Positions 1 to 11,264 of a DNA stretch of 64,000 bases are shown piece by piece. Source of the DNA: Sialis fuliginosa (taxonomy: Eukaryota > Arthropoda > Insecta > Megaloptera > Sialidae); the NCBI GenBank assembly GCA_961205875.1, contig OY540815.1:4216001-4280000 (forward strand), given 5' to 3'. The first letter of the stretch is position 1. Every line of letters begins with the position of its first letter. Both the position numbers and the translations under genes were made by a program. Under the pieces are notes generated by a model. It did not search any database and was not told where the DNA came from. It saw only the letters and a list, made by a program, of their open reading frames with translations.

Positions 1-44
1 TGCATTTTTACGCAATAGATGAAAAACTATTTTTCCAATCTCTA
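1..44 (+). mobile_element. hAT MITE, right end only
   Basis: The first 44 bases match the right end of the MITE copies at 22765-23054 and 41821-42109, ending in CCAATCTCTA. The rest of the element lies outside the window. Confidence 0.8.
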
Positions 45-740
45 TTTATCATATAGCACTTTTAATGTATCGATTCGATTTGATATTAAATATACATAAT
101 AAAAAATAAAACACTTACATTGATTTGAAGTATTTCGTTTACGAAAAATTCTGCTTACCTAAAAAAGAAAAAAATATTGTACAATAATGATATTTACATT
201 ATATTTTTATTTTATTTCTAATTTCATTTAAGTAAAAGAAAAACGGTTCTGACATTTAATTTAGAAAAATAACAGTGAATTCTATTTTTGGATACAATTC
301 ACTATTATTTATTCTTATTTTTACAAGAAATGTCACTTCATTTAATATTTCAAAATCTGTCCAACAGGAAAAAACATGATCATGATTATTTGACAAATAT
401 GAAATGAAATATACTGGAATTTCTTAGGTTGGTTGTATGTAAACATGCCAACATTTAGACAATGTTTAATGTTTAATGACGTGTAGTCTCACAACGCTGT
501 ATAATATTTATATATTAATTTGCTTATGTATAGTTATATTTTTGATGTAATTTTCTCTTTATGTTTGTCACACGCGAAATCATTTTATATTTTAAGACAT
601 AAACATTCATTATCATTATACTTACATATTAAATACTACTATATATACTTATGCGATTCAATACATACACAAAGCACGTGTAAATGCTGAGGAGATTCTT
701 TTACAATAACTAGATACTAAATTTTTGTTATACAAATATA
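45..740. other. AT-rich DNA, no gene seen
   Basis: Very AT-rich sequence with stops in all frames. I see no RNA gene, no repeat shared with the rest of the window and no promoter-like signal worth naming. Confidence 0.6.
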
Positions 741-1306
741 AGGTATAGTCACCAAATACCGTCTCCTTTTTTAAAAATCCTATTTTATTATTTTTTTTAG
801 AGATAACGTACTACCAATTATGGCCACTATAAGAGCTAGATTTACTATTTTTGTGATTGACGGGCTTCTTTTATGTAATTCTCATAAACTCGTGTTATTA
901 ATTAAATAAATAACTTTTAATTTAATCAATTTAATTTTTATTATTATAGCTTTTTATTTTGTTTATGTTTTTTCTCCAGTAATGGATAAAGTAAAACCTG
1001 TAATGAGCACGCAGTGATGGACTAATGATTACAAAATAATAAGTACTACGATAAAAAAAGATATAAAAGAAAGAACCGTCTTTGAAACAATGTAGGGCAG
1101 TTGCTATGATAATATAATAATTAATAAATAAAGTATACTCACCTATTGGCCGATTGCCATCAAATCACGCTGTAAGACAGTTAATTGTATATAGATTAAT
1201 ATTCAGAAATGATAGTAATCAAATATCAACAAATATTTCTAATTCAGTACATTTAATAAAAAAATAGCCTTTATTGGGGTCATATCCGAGACTGGTGCTA
1301 GTACTT
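741..1306 (+). mobile_element. Family A TIR element, copy 1
   Basis: Begins AGGTATAGTCACC and ends GGTGCTAGTACTT, an imperfect terminal inverted repeat, with TA-containing flanks on both sides. The same sequence, inverted, forms 4761-5325, and partial copies occur at 19047, 34773 and 53573. No coding capacity, so a non-autonomous DNA element. Superfamily not assigned: the flank could be read as TA or TTA. Confidence 0.75.
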
Positions 1307-2055
1307 TATATCAAAAATAAAAAATCAGTGTTATAAACAATTTATACCTTTTTTAAAATTGTTGTCAATCTTACCAATTAGTTTGGTTATACTTTGTAAG
1401 CTTAGCTTAAAGAAAAACAAGTCATATTTCTATCAAAACTATAAGGTTTCCCAGTTTTCTACGGAAACTTTAAAACAAGTATTGTTATTTACATCTAAGT
1501 TTTCCTTAAAATAAATTAAGTAAAAAATTATTACCACCATCTAAATTCTAAATGTTTAAAGTTTTAAGAATAATACAATAAATTTTAAAGCGATTACGTA
1601 TTTTTGTTATCAGTTTCGAACGTGCATGAACTTATAGTTTAAATTTGTGTGAACATTTTCTCTTGAGCAATTTTCTAACAATATTATCTTTGGGAAATTC
1701 AGGAGGGATCGTAGGCCGCCAGTATATCTTTTAAAAGGTATATATTTACTTAACACTTTACATTATTTACTGAAAATTGATAACAATGTTAATAAAATAT
1801 ATTGCGGTGAGATTATTCAATTATTTCTACGTGTTTTAACACAGTTATTAAGTTTTTTATGTATATTTTTCTGTTTATTTTATTGTGAATTTTATTTTAT
1901 AACATAGTAAACGGTACATGTCTATTATATCTCCGGTATTTGTAGATGTGCAAGTCTCATATATTATAAGATATAATCAGCGCCAATGTGAGTAAAGTGT
2001 GTACTAATGTTTTAAATTTTTATTATTGCATATTAACATAACAAAACAAACCAAA
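1307..2055. other. AT-rich DNA with a short family C tail fragment
   Basis: No gene. Bases about 1436-1475 repeat the end of family C (compare 40398-40437, ending in TTTTCTACGGAAAC). The remainder is AT-rich and shows nothing recognisable. Confidence 0.5.
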
Positions 2056-2448
2056 CCGATATATGAAGATTTTGAAATATTTTCAATGATACATTATTTA
2101 TTGTATTGTAATTTAAGCAATATATTTCAATTTCACTAAAATCTGTGATATTTCTTTTTGTTGATTGTCATAAAATAATATAAAAATCACGTGCTTTTGA
2201 CAGACATATTGCATTCTTTTGAATAAAAAAATTCAATATAAGTAAAATAAATTCAAAATTGGTAATAAAGTATTGAAAACGTAAATTATTAAACATAAAA
2301 ATCGTACAATCTCATTTTTAGAACAGTATATTTGAAGTGTATCGGGAACTATTGAACTAAAAGAGCGGAGCGCATACGAACTAGTTCCTCTAGTTCTCGT
2401 GTGGGAGCGTTCTTTTGAATTAGTTTGTTCTTGAACTACACAAGTCTA
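2056..2448 (+). mobile_element. hAT-type element, left-truncated copy
   Basis: Matches the right half of the hAT-type element at 55052-55763 nearly base for base, from ATATATGAAGATTTTG to the terminal CAAGTCTA. The left half of the full element is absent. The region near the right end repeats short GAACTAGTTC-like palindromes typical of subterminal binding-site repeats in hAT elements. Confidence 0.75.
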
Positions 2449-3605
2449 ATTAGAAAAGGTTTTATTTAATTTAAGCACATATAATACATTTATTTTTATT
2501 AGAATCAACAGTCTAACTGTTTATAACTAGTATATGTATTTTTCGCAATTGTTTGATAGATTTTATAAAATTGAAAAGTATTAATAATAGTATTTTCATC
2601 TCTTATCAAATAAATTATATTCTACGTATTCAATATAAGTTCTACGTCGATTTCTTACCAATATTTTATAAACGTGAAAAATATTAAAATTAGATTTAAA
2701 TTTGACTACACCAATCTGCATAAAAATTTTCTTTCTGTAAATATCGATTTAAATTTTAAATTTTATGTATAAAAGACTACAGCGTTATTTAAAATATGGA
2801 AAATTTGTTATTATTAATTATATAATATTAAGAAAAATATTACTTTTGTTACATTTTTATAAGTATTACAATACTTTGTACATTACAAATACATTGTAAC
2901 TAATTATTTTTTGATAATGAATAATATAGTAAAATATACTTAATTTTATTTAGGCTTGTATTTAAATGAACTTTCTTTAAATCATTTCATTAAACATTTG
3001 CTAGCATACACTTTATACACTTGAACATACATTTTAATACTTTGCACTAAAACTTAATAATTTTCACTAAAAATTAATACTTTGCAAAAAAGTTATAGCC
3101 ATTTAAAGAAATTCAAAATTTTTAGATTTTTGGGTTTACCACCTTAACCACGTAGAATTATTAATATTTTTTTATGTCGTAATACTCACCCTTTCCTTAC
3201 AAATAATTCATCTTGTTTAACCGAATCTGTATCTCTTACCTTTTAGGAAATCCCCATGCATTTCACGCTATCTTGGACAGCCTGTATTTTTTAATTTATT
3301 TATATTAAAAAAACATATTGGTTTTATTAATTTTTATTTAATTTAAAACAATACGACTTAAAATTTAGTGCAAAGTATTTTTTTTTCGAATGTATAAAGT
3401 ATAAAATTTTTACTGCAATTATATCTAACCATTTTATTTATTATTTTCCTTCACATACATACTAAAGATAATAACATAAATAAAAGCTTTTAAAAATTAT
3501 AACTGTTTTAAATATGTAGGCAGGTATTATTAGATAAAATAGGTATAATATATAATTATATTTTGTCATAGTGTAATACAATGGTAGATATACATTAAAG
3601 TAATA
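2449..3605. other. AT-rich DNA, no gene seen
   Basis: Low-complexity AT-rich sequence. The phrase ACTTTGCACTAAAA and variants recur around 3040-3090 and 3360-3380 but do not form a clear element. Confidence 0.5.
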
Positions 3606-3607
3606 TA

Positions 3608-4290
3608 CAGGATGGTCCGGTTTGGGATACATATATATTTTAAGAGCTGATTTTTTGGCTCATTCTGAGTAAAAAAATGTATCTTCAACGACATTCTCTG
3701 AGCTACAGAGTGTTTAAAAACTTCCTTCAGAGTAGTACTTACAAACAAAGATTATCTCATAACTTTCAAAGTAACGTAACCAGAGCAACCAAAATGAGTC
3801 AGTTTCATAAGTAATTAACTAACGTATTTTTCAGTATTAGCATTATTGCTGGCCGTGTTTCCAGTTCAGGGTTATTCAAGTTATCAAAGTAAAAAAATAA
3901 ATATATACACCTAATTCTGTTTTTACACGGTAGATACGTTCCAGAAAAAACCGTGTAAAAAAAAACCGTGTAAAAAAAGACATGAAGTACATAAATTTTG
4001 TTTGGTCGCCAGATGGCGTTTATTTAAGCTACGATTTGTTTTTATACTTGTTCTTTAAAATTTTAAATCAAATGGCTTTTTATAATCGTGCTAAATCGAA
4101 TCAAATCGTGTAAAAACGGAAATTTTTTTTTTTTTCTAGACCGTGTTAAATCAAAACCGTGTAAAAAAAGACCGTGTAAAAACAGAATTGGGTGTATTTT
4201 TAAACACCCTGTAGCTCAGAAGGTGTTGAATTTTTGACTCAGAAAAGAATCAGCTCATAAAATATCTGTATCCCAAACCGGACCAACCTG
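3608..4290. mobile_element. TA-flanked palindromic DNA element
   Basis: Terminal inverted repeats CAGGATGGTCCGGTTTGGGA and its near-complement at 4267-4290, immediately flanked by TA on both sides (3606-3607, 4291-4292), as expected for a Tc1/mariner-type insertion. The arms continue inward (GAGCTACAG on the left, CTGTAGCTC on the right). No transposase is encoded; the short open frame on the minus strand at 3566-3748 is chance. The element is split by a second one at 3908-4194. Confidence 0.85.
3908..4194. mobile_element. Nested TA-flanked element with ACCGTGTAAAA repeats
   Basis: Starts CACCTAATTCTGTTTTTACA and ends with its near-complement CAGAATTGGGTG, with TA at 3906-3907 and 4195-4196. 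Inside, ACCGTGTAAAA and its complement recur several times close to both ends. It lies inside the 3608-4290 element and therefore inserted later. Confidence 0.8.
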
Positions 4291-4760
4291 TATATTAATT
4301 TTTTTATAAAAAATATATTTGAGTTAAATTTTTAAAAGCTTGATGCTTTCAAACAATGGCAACACTTATAAACAAAAGGTATGCCGAACACTTTTTGGTA
4401 TAAAGAGAATTAAAAATATCATCGGAGAGCTTTTTGCGCTTTTAAAAATCCATTTTGGCAAAGGAGTGCTTCTTCCCCTTCTAAAATGAACCACGGATGT
4501 AAAGTGTGAATTATTCACATCTTCAGAAAGATAAGAATTAGAAAGGATGGGTAGCATTAAAATTTCATAATAATACACCTTGGGAATTTTATGAGTAATA
4601 TACTATCTTTTAAACATGAATTACGCGTTTATAGATTAAATTATATTTGATACTAATTTGTATATTCTGAATGTTAGAATCACCTTACAGTTAGCTTTCA
4701 ATCAGGTAGGTACCTGAATCTGAACCGAACTTTTTTTTACTGCTATCCGATAACTAATTA
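4291..4760. other. AT-rich DNA, no gene seen
   Basis: No element boundary or coding signal found. A 70-codon minus-strand frame at 4366-4578 has no recognisable motif and AT-driven composition; I treat it as chance. Confidence 0.5.
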
Positions 4761-5325
4761 AGGTACTTGCACCAGTCTTGGATATGACCCCAGTAATGGC
4801 TATTTAGTGATTACATGTGTTGAATTAGAAATATTTGTTGATATTTGATTACTACCATTTCCGAATATTAATCTATACCTATATATTTAACTGTCTTACA
4901 GCGTGATTTGATGACAATCAGCCAATAGGTGTCAACTTGGTGGACATTTAATCTAATTATTAGTATAATTTTTTTATTAATTATAATATTATCATAGCAA
5001 CTGCTTTACATTGTTTCAAATTTGACGATTTTTTATGTTATATCTTTTGTGTCGTAGTACTTGTCATTTTGTAATCATTAGCAAGTGTCTATCTCTGCGT
5101 GCTCATTACTGGTTTAACTGTAGGTATCCATTACTGAAGAAAAAACATAAACAAAATAAATGGCTATAATTTAAAAAACAAACTATATTTATGGACTTGG
5201 TAATTAAATAGAATAAATAAAGAGTTAACTTGTTTTATTAGTAACATAAGTTCATGAGAATTACAAAAAAGAAGCCCGTCAATCACAATAGCGGCCATAA
5301 GTGGTGCCAGTACCTTATTAATATT
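4761..5325 (-). mobile_element. Family A TIR element, copy 2
   Basis: Inverted relative to copy 1 (741-1306). Ends AGGTACTTGCACCAGTCTTGG and TGGTGCCAGTACCT form a good terminal inverted repeat. The two copies can be matched along their whole length, including GCCCGTCAATCACAATA against its complement near 856. Non-coding. Confidence 0.8.
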
Positions 5326-5500
5326 TTTTAGGATTCCGAAGAAACCTTATTAATCTAACTAAGTTGTCCATCTTTTCCAGTCAAAGTAAAATATCGCATA
5401 AAACTTATGTAAAATTATACCCTATCTAGACAAAGATATTAAAAAATCAGGAGTGCGCTTAAGAGCTAAAGATAGACAAAAAATGTATGTACCATGCTGC
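5326..5500 (+). mobile_element. Family N fragment
   Basis: Begins with TTTTTTAGGATTCCGAAGAA, the same opening as the larger family N copy near 11265, then diverges and stops after about 170 bases. It abuts the right end of the family A element. Confidence 0.55.
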
Positions 5501-5630
5501 CCTACTAAACACAAATATGGTATCAGCATTTAGATGAAAGTAGAGAAAATTCAGTTTGTATTTTTAAATAGTTGCCTGCATTTAAAACTTGCAGTTAACA
5601 TTTTACAGATTTTAAAATTCACTTGATTTT

Positions 5631-5758
5631 ACTAACAATAAGCTACTTTACTGTGACTTCTTTTTACTTATATTAGACATAATTATGGTATCTACACGCA
5701 GATACCATAATTATTCTTAGTAAAATATATAGTTACGTGAAAACAGCTTATTGTTAGT
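5631..5758. repeat. 128-bp palindromic mini-element
   Basis: Outer inverted repeat ACTAACAATAAGCT (5631-5644) and its exact complement at 5745-5758. The centre is a perfect 15-bp stem, ATAATTATGGTATCT at 5679-5693 and its complement at 5700-5714, around a 6-base loop. The stretch between is a weaker palindrome. It could be a very small foldback MITE; no duplicate was found in the window. Confidence 0.7.
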
Positions 5759-6595
5759 ACAGTTTAATTATTTAGTTTTGCTTTTTATTGTACTACATTA
5801 AATATTCTAAAAATTAAGTAAAACTGTGTTAAATCTGGTTTATTTATTTTCTTAAATCAAAAGACATGAACCAATTTTTGTCACATTGTTAATAGATTAT
5901 AATCTATACTGCAGATACAATTTTTAATAATTATTAGAATTGTCTTTACAGTCGATATAAAACAATTGGTAGTAAACTGCAGATACAATTATATAGTCTA
6001 GTAGTTTAGCTTAAAATGCAGATAACAGTAAATAAAAAAGGTGATTTTTATTTAAAAAACAAATATATATACCATATTTAACACTAGTAAAATGCAGGAA
6101 GATATAGATAATACCATTTTGTGCTTAACTCAATTTTGAAAAAAATGTCAGATACCACATTTGTGCTTAGCAGGGCAGTATGAAAGTCGTATGTCAGCTA
6201 AATTACATTTAATGTCTCAAGTATGTACGTTTGTAAAAAAAACTACAACTTCTTTATGAACCTAGTCTCTTTCAATGCCAGCCCCAATCGCTCAAATATC
6301 TAAAAAGCTTACAAAACTATAGTACAATTTAATTGAATTTTGCTATGTACATTGTATATTTACTTACTGGTATTGCATACGGGCGAAATAATCAATACCA
6401 ATTGTTAACAGAAACAATACTAAAGCAACAAAGGATATAACCATATGAGAGTATAGTAGGACATCGGTAACCCGAGACTTATATGTTTTATTGATGATTT
6501 TAGCAATATAAGTAATTTAAGGAATTACATACCTCCAGCATTTTCAAAAAAACATTTTTATTTTTATATTTGTTATTATTCTCTATACAGTGCGT
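5759..6595. other. AT-rich DNA, no gene seen
   Basis: No open frame of note and no shared repeat. GCAGATACAATT recurs at about 5911 and 5979. Confidence 0.5.
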
Positions 6596-6597
6596 TC

Positions 6598-7400
6598 ACG
6601 ATGAAAGGAACAAATTCGTTTAAAATTCAAATAATTATTTTGTGGAAAAACGCTCGGACCCGTCGATTAGTATTTTTAGTTGCGGATTTTTTGATATAAG
6701 AAAATTCTATACAGGGTGTCTGAAGAAGAACATATACAGTCATCATTGATTTTTTTAAATGGAACACCCTATATATTATACCATTTTAGAATTGTGCGAT
6801 AAATTCTGAACACTTTTTGTACAGAATATCATATCTCTAAAGTCAGTGGTTTTCGGAATAATGACGTTTGAAAATTGACATTTTGAAATACACACAAGTC
6901 AAATAAAATGTTTAAATTGAAAAAATAAACTTTGAACATTTTTTTAAAAGCCAATAAAAACATCCTGGTATTGCAAAAAGAAAAACATTGAACTTTTTTT
7001 TTCTTCTTTTTTTCTTTTTTTGCAATACCAGGATGTTATTATTGGCTTTTAAAAAAATGTTCAAAGTTTATTTTTTCAATTTAAACATTTTATTTGACTT
7101 GTGTGTATTTCAAAATGTCAATTTTCAAACGTCGTTATTCCGAAAACCACTGATTTTAGAGATATGATATTCTGTACAAAAAGTGTTCAGAATTTATCGC
7201 ACAATTCAAAAATGGTATAATATATAGGATGTTCCATTTAAAAAAATCAATGATGACTGCATATGTTTTTACTGAGTATACAATTTTCTTATGTCAAAAA
7301 ATCCGCAACTAAAAATACTTATCGACGGGTCCGAGCGTTTTTGCACAAAATAATTACCTGAATTTTAAACGAATTTGTTCCTTTCATCGTGAACGCACTG
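6598..7400. mobile_element. 803-bp foldback element, Tc1/mariner-type ends
   Basis: CAGTGCGTTCACGATGAAAG at the left end has its full complement at the right end, with TA on both sides (6596-6597, 7401-7402). The two arms of about 400 bases pair almost throughout and meet near 6996 in a T-rich turn, so the whole element can fold into one long hairpin. CAGT ends plus a TA target are typical of Tc1/mariner relatives. No transposase. The central part recurs at 29810-29963. Confidence 0.88.
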
Positions 7401-7402
7401 TA

Positions 7403-7756
7403 TATTATGATATATTATTTTAGGAACATTAAAAATTAAAGAAAAAATGGCATAGGTTCGTAAAAACTATAACAAAAACATTACTGTACAGGATCATTTT
7501 TGAATTTTTCAGATCCATCGACCTATACCGAAGAAATCATGCTGAACCTGAAGCAAAGTTTTCCCAACAATGAATTTCAATTGACATACAATTTATGATA
7601 AAACAATTGTTAATCATTTTTTTCTTATTTTTAAATGACCAATAAATAATGTGTAATTAATATTTTGTCTTATTTTTAACAATATACTCCCTAAAATACA
7701 ACCGAAAAGGTATTCATTTTCACCAGCGTTGGACGTATGTAACCCCTTATTAAAGT
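7403..7756. other. Spacer between two palindromes
   Basis: About 350 bases of AT-rich sequence; no coding signal found. Confidence 0.5.
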
Positions 7757-8434
7757 CATTATTCGATAACACTAGTCGACAAATTCCAAAAAGTTTTTTG
7801 CACATGAAATCGGACCTATATATTATGATAGAGGAGAGTTCAGAGATTTCCGAACCGCTTTCGGATACTCTCCATCACGTCAGGTTTTTTTTAAACTGAA
7901 TTTTTGAAAAAAAGTCATTTTGACTATTCAAGTGCTCATACCTTTCCTTACAGAAACCGTTCCTGAATTGATATTTTTGTTTTCCAAACTGCGTTGAAAA
8001 GAAGAAGGATATAGCTTTCCAACGCGCCATATAGCAGTCAAATCGATCTATTCGTTCTCGCCCTATGCTTACACCTATGTGCAATTTTATCGAAAAAAAT
8101 GTGTTTTTTTCACATTTCAACCATTCATTTGTTTTATGAAAAAATATTTATCACATAAAAATGTCCATTTTTATTCATGGATCTCATAGAGGAGTCTTCC
8201 TAGAGTATTCCTGTTTAAATATCCCCTTGTGCGATAAATAGAACCAAAGATATGGCAATTAACGTGAGGCAACCGATTTTTGGGTTTTTTCATTTCAATG
8301 CATTGTATTAAGTATTATCAAAAAATTTGTTATAATTACATGTGTAATGTTGTTTTGTGAATATTAATATATCATATTCCAATTGTTTTTCCATTTCAAG
8401 CCTTGATAGTCTGGTGTTGCTGTTAAGTAACGAT

Positions 8435-9135
8435 TTAAAAGTGTTTTTTCGGCCCTTTTCTTTTGTGTAATGCATGAGTGTCTCGGAGCAGTAACCAACA
8501 AAACTCTCTAAGCATTTTGGATACATACAGCCCATTGAAGCGGTCTTCCATGTCGCTTATATCTTGGTGGAAACGTTCACCGTGCTCGTATGAAAAATCA
8601 CCCAAATTATCTGGGAAAAATTCAATGTGCGATTTGAGAAAATACATTTTAAGCATCAAGTTGGATCCAATTGTGTGGCAATTTTTCAACATTGTTTCCA
8701 CTAGTTGTTTGTATTTTGGGCTTCTAACATTACCCAAAAAACCGTGAATAACAGCCTCGAAAGAAGCCCATGCGATTTGTTGTTTGGCAGTTAAAAGAAA
8801 GAAATTCTTCTGAATGTAAAGCTGTTCTTATTTGGGGACCAACGAAAATTCCCTCTTCTACTTTGAATCTATTGAAGCGAGGAAACATGCCGTCCAAGAA
8901 GTCGATGGCAGCGGTGTTTGTGTTGCTAACTGCTTTGACGAATTGGGTCATCAGCCCAATTTAATGTGTAATGGTGGTAAAATTATTTTATCTTTGGGAA
9001 CAAGTAGTCTGGATTTGACACTGAAAACACCTTACGTATACTTCTATAGGGCCATGTTTCTCTCGTCCAATGCTCGTTATGTGCTTTACTGTCGTAGAGG
9101 TATAAAAATCAGTTATGCTTGGTAAAACCGCTCTG
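8435..9135 (-). pseudogene. Broken copy of an unnamed arthropod repeat-borne gene
   Basis: Read on the minus strand, fragments in different frames line up in order with a protein family I recall as abundant, unnamed and multi-copy in arthropod and hydrozoan genomes: a YDSKAHNEHW block near 9090, LPPLHIKLG near 8980, EGIFVGPQIR near 8850, and LGDFSYEHGERFHQD near 8590, ending in KKHF and a stop at 8435. Frame changes lie near 9000, 8957 and 8735, so no full product can be made. This is the C-terminal part only; the N-terminal half is missing. Function is unknown; the multi-copy habit suggests a mobile-element cargo or a domesticated relative. Family membership is from memory, not a search. Confidence 0.7.
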
Positions 9136-9207
9136 TAAGCCCATTAATACGGTTATTATCTTCAAATTTGCGACTATTTTCAAATTGTATTTTTCATATA
9201 ATGTAAA

Positions 9208-9502
9208 TGTTAGAAGCCCAAACTACAAACAACTAGTGGAAACAATGTTGAAAAATTGCCACACAATTGGATCCAACTTGATGCTTAAAATGCATTTTCT
9301 CAAATCGCACATTGAATTTTTCCCAGATAATTTGGGTGATTTTTCATACGAGCACGGTGAACGTTTCCACCAAGATATAAGCGACATGGAAGACCGCTTC
9401 AATGGGCTGTATGTATCCAAAATGCTTGGAGAGTTTTGTTGGTTACTGCTCCGAGACACTCATGCATTACACAAAAGAAAAGGGCCGAAAAAACACTTTT
9501 AA
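9208..9502 (+). pseudogene. Inverted duplicate of the same gene's 3' end
   Basis: Encodes the same C-terminal segment as 8435-8732, on the opposite strand, from VRSPNYKQLV to the KKHF terminus, with a few substitutions (for example MHFLKSH against MYFLKSH). Upstream of 9206 the frame is unrelated spacer, so the open frame that begins at 9119 is not a real gene start. The two copies stay open over about 98 codons, so the segment was coding when duplicated or the duplication is recent. Confidence 0.75.
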
Positions 9503-10199
9503 ATCGTTACTTAACAGCAACACCAGACTATCAAGGCTTGAAATGGAAAAACAATTGGAATATGATATATTAATATTCACAAAACAACATTACACATGTA
9601 ATTATAACAAATTTTTTGATAATACTTAATACAATGCATTGAAATGAAAAAACCCAAAAATCGGTTGCCTCACGTTAATTGCCATATCTTTGGTTCTATT
9701 TATCGCACAAGGGGATATTTAAACAGGAATACTCTAGGAAGACTCCTCTATGAGATCCATGAATAAAAATGGACATTTTTATGTGATAAATATTTTTTCA
9801 TAAAACAAATGAATGGTTGAAATGTGAAAAAAACACATTTTTTTCGATAAAATTGCACATAGGTGTAAGCATAGGGCGAGAACGAATAGATCGATTTGAC
9901 TGCTATATGGCGCGTTGGAAAGCTATATCCTTCTTCTTTTCAACGCAGTTTGGAAAACAAAAATATCAATTCAGGAACGGTTTCTGTAAGGAAAGGTATG
10001 AGCACTTGAATAGTCAAAATGACTTTTTTTCAAAAATTCAGTTTAAAAAAAAACCTGACGTGATGGAGAGTATCCGAAAGCGGTTCAGAAATCTCTGAAC
10101 TGTCCTCTATCATAAAATATAGGTCCGATTTCATGTGCAAAACCTCTGTCGACTAGTGTAATAAGTAATACTAATACGCGACTTCGACTGCTTGGAATT

Positions 10200-10345
10200 T
10201 GTAATTTTTATCTAATCAATTTCTCGGGAAACAAAGTAGTATATGCCTTTCCTCAGAATGCAAGTTATCTCCCTGCCCAATTTCATTAAAATCGGTTTAG
10301 CCATAAGGGTTTCTAGTTTTCTTTGGAACCCTAAAAATAGCTGAA
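10200..10345 (+). mobile_element. Retroelement or family C-like tail fragment
   Basis: Contains CCAATTTCATTAAAATCGGTTTAGCC followed by GGGTTTCTAGTTTTCTTTGGAACCC, the kind of tail found at the ends of family C copies here (16547-16590, 40345-40437). Too short to classify. Confidence 0.4.
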
Positions 10346-11264
10346 TTTCCCATTAAATTTTTATTAAGACATTTATTGATATAATTGATAGTCTTTAATT
10401 TTGACTTACCCTGTTTAAAATGATATTTTAACCATGTGGTTGTCTCTAAAAAAATATCACAATTTTATTTATAAATACTAAATTAGTTACTTATACATAA
10501 CACGATTAACACTCAATGAGATAAGACTTTACTCACAATCAATAACAAAAACTTTTTTGTTATTCGTATAAGTGTAAACGAAGGATTCCTCTAAAATAAA
10601 TTAGTCCAGTTTAATTAGTACAACTTACATACATAATACGTCAGCTAATTTACATTAGATTAAACATATATGTATATAACATTAGTACGTATTAAATTAA
10701 ATTAACACATATTGATCTTTCGTGTATTACAGTTGTTAGCATACAAGAACACTTCGGAATTGATGAACTAGCAGCAACCATATGGCATATGTAATATAAT
10801 ATATCGATTCAACTAATTAACAATCGTATCATGCATGTTCATATAAGTATATGTTAAGCTCAAACTTCAAAAATGCTAATTAAGCAAAAAAATCGACCAT
10901 AATGCATTCTGACATCTCATATAAAGATATGGCTAGAAATGCAAAACTACCACAACTTAAGTATGCTTAGAACCTCCTACAGACCGGAGCGAAACATTCG
11001 CAAGCGTTAGTTTCGGCAGCGGAATTCGCAAGTCTGTTCACACCAACGCGACGCGTTTATTTTATGAAGTAATTTGTTTTTCTTATACACGCGTTATTCG
11101 ATGTTAATTGACACTTATATATGTAATTTTTTAAATAATAAAGAAATATTTCAAATAGGTATTTTATAATAAAATCGCAAATTAAAAGTTTAAAAATTGT
11201 AGTTGTGATGTAATTCATAAAATTTTCAAAGTATTAATTCTTTTAATTACTACGGAACATTTTT
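10346..11264. other. Unassigned DNA with a GC-rich patch
   Basis: Mostly AT-rich and featureless. Bases about 10978-11062 are clearly richer in G+C and CpG, with TTCGCAAG twice. No open frame or splice pattern supports a gene. Confidence 0.4.

Larger units (their letters stand above)
7757..10172. mobile_element. 2.4-kb palindrome carrying a broken conserved gene
   Basis: Arms of roughly 970 bases, 7757-8732 and 9206-10172, are near-exact inverted copies (for example GAACCGCTTTCGGATACTCT at 7853 against its complement near 10068, and GTCGAC-containing outer ends). A 473-base spacer, 8733-9205, is present once. The gene in the spacer and left arm reads on the minus strand; its 3' third is repeated in the right arm on the plus strand. 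The outermost ends are blurred and no clear target duplication was found, so it may be a transposon with very long inverted repeats or a local inverted duplication. Confidence 0.8.

Noticed and set aside
9119..9502. A 127-codon open frame read as an independent gene
   Set aside because: Only its last about 98 codons are homologous to the gene family; the first part is spacer sequence of the palindrome, so the apparent start is accidental.
8308..10098. Several mirrored frames of 75-97 codons (for example 9402-9629, 9817-10098)
   Set aside because: They appear in mirrored pairs because of the palindrome and overlap the recognised coding frame in other phases.
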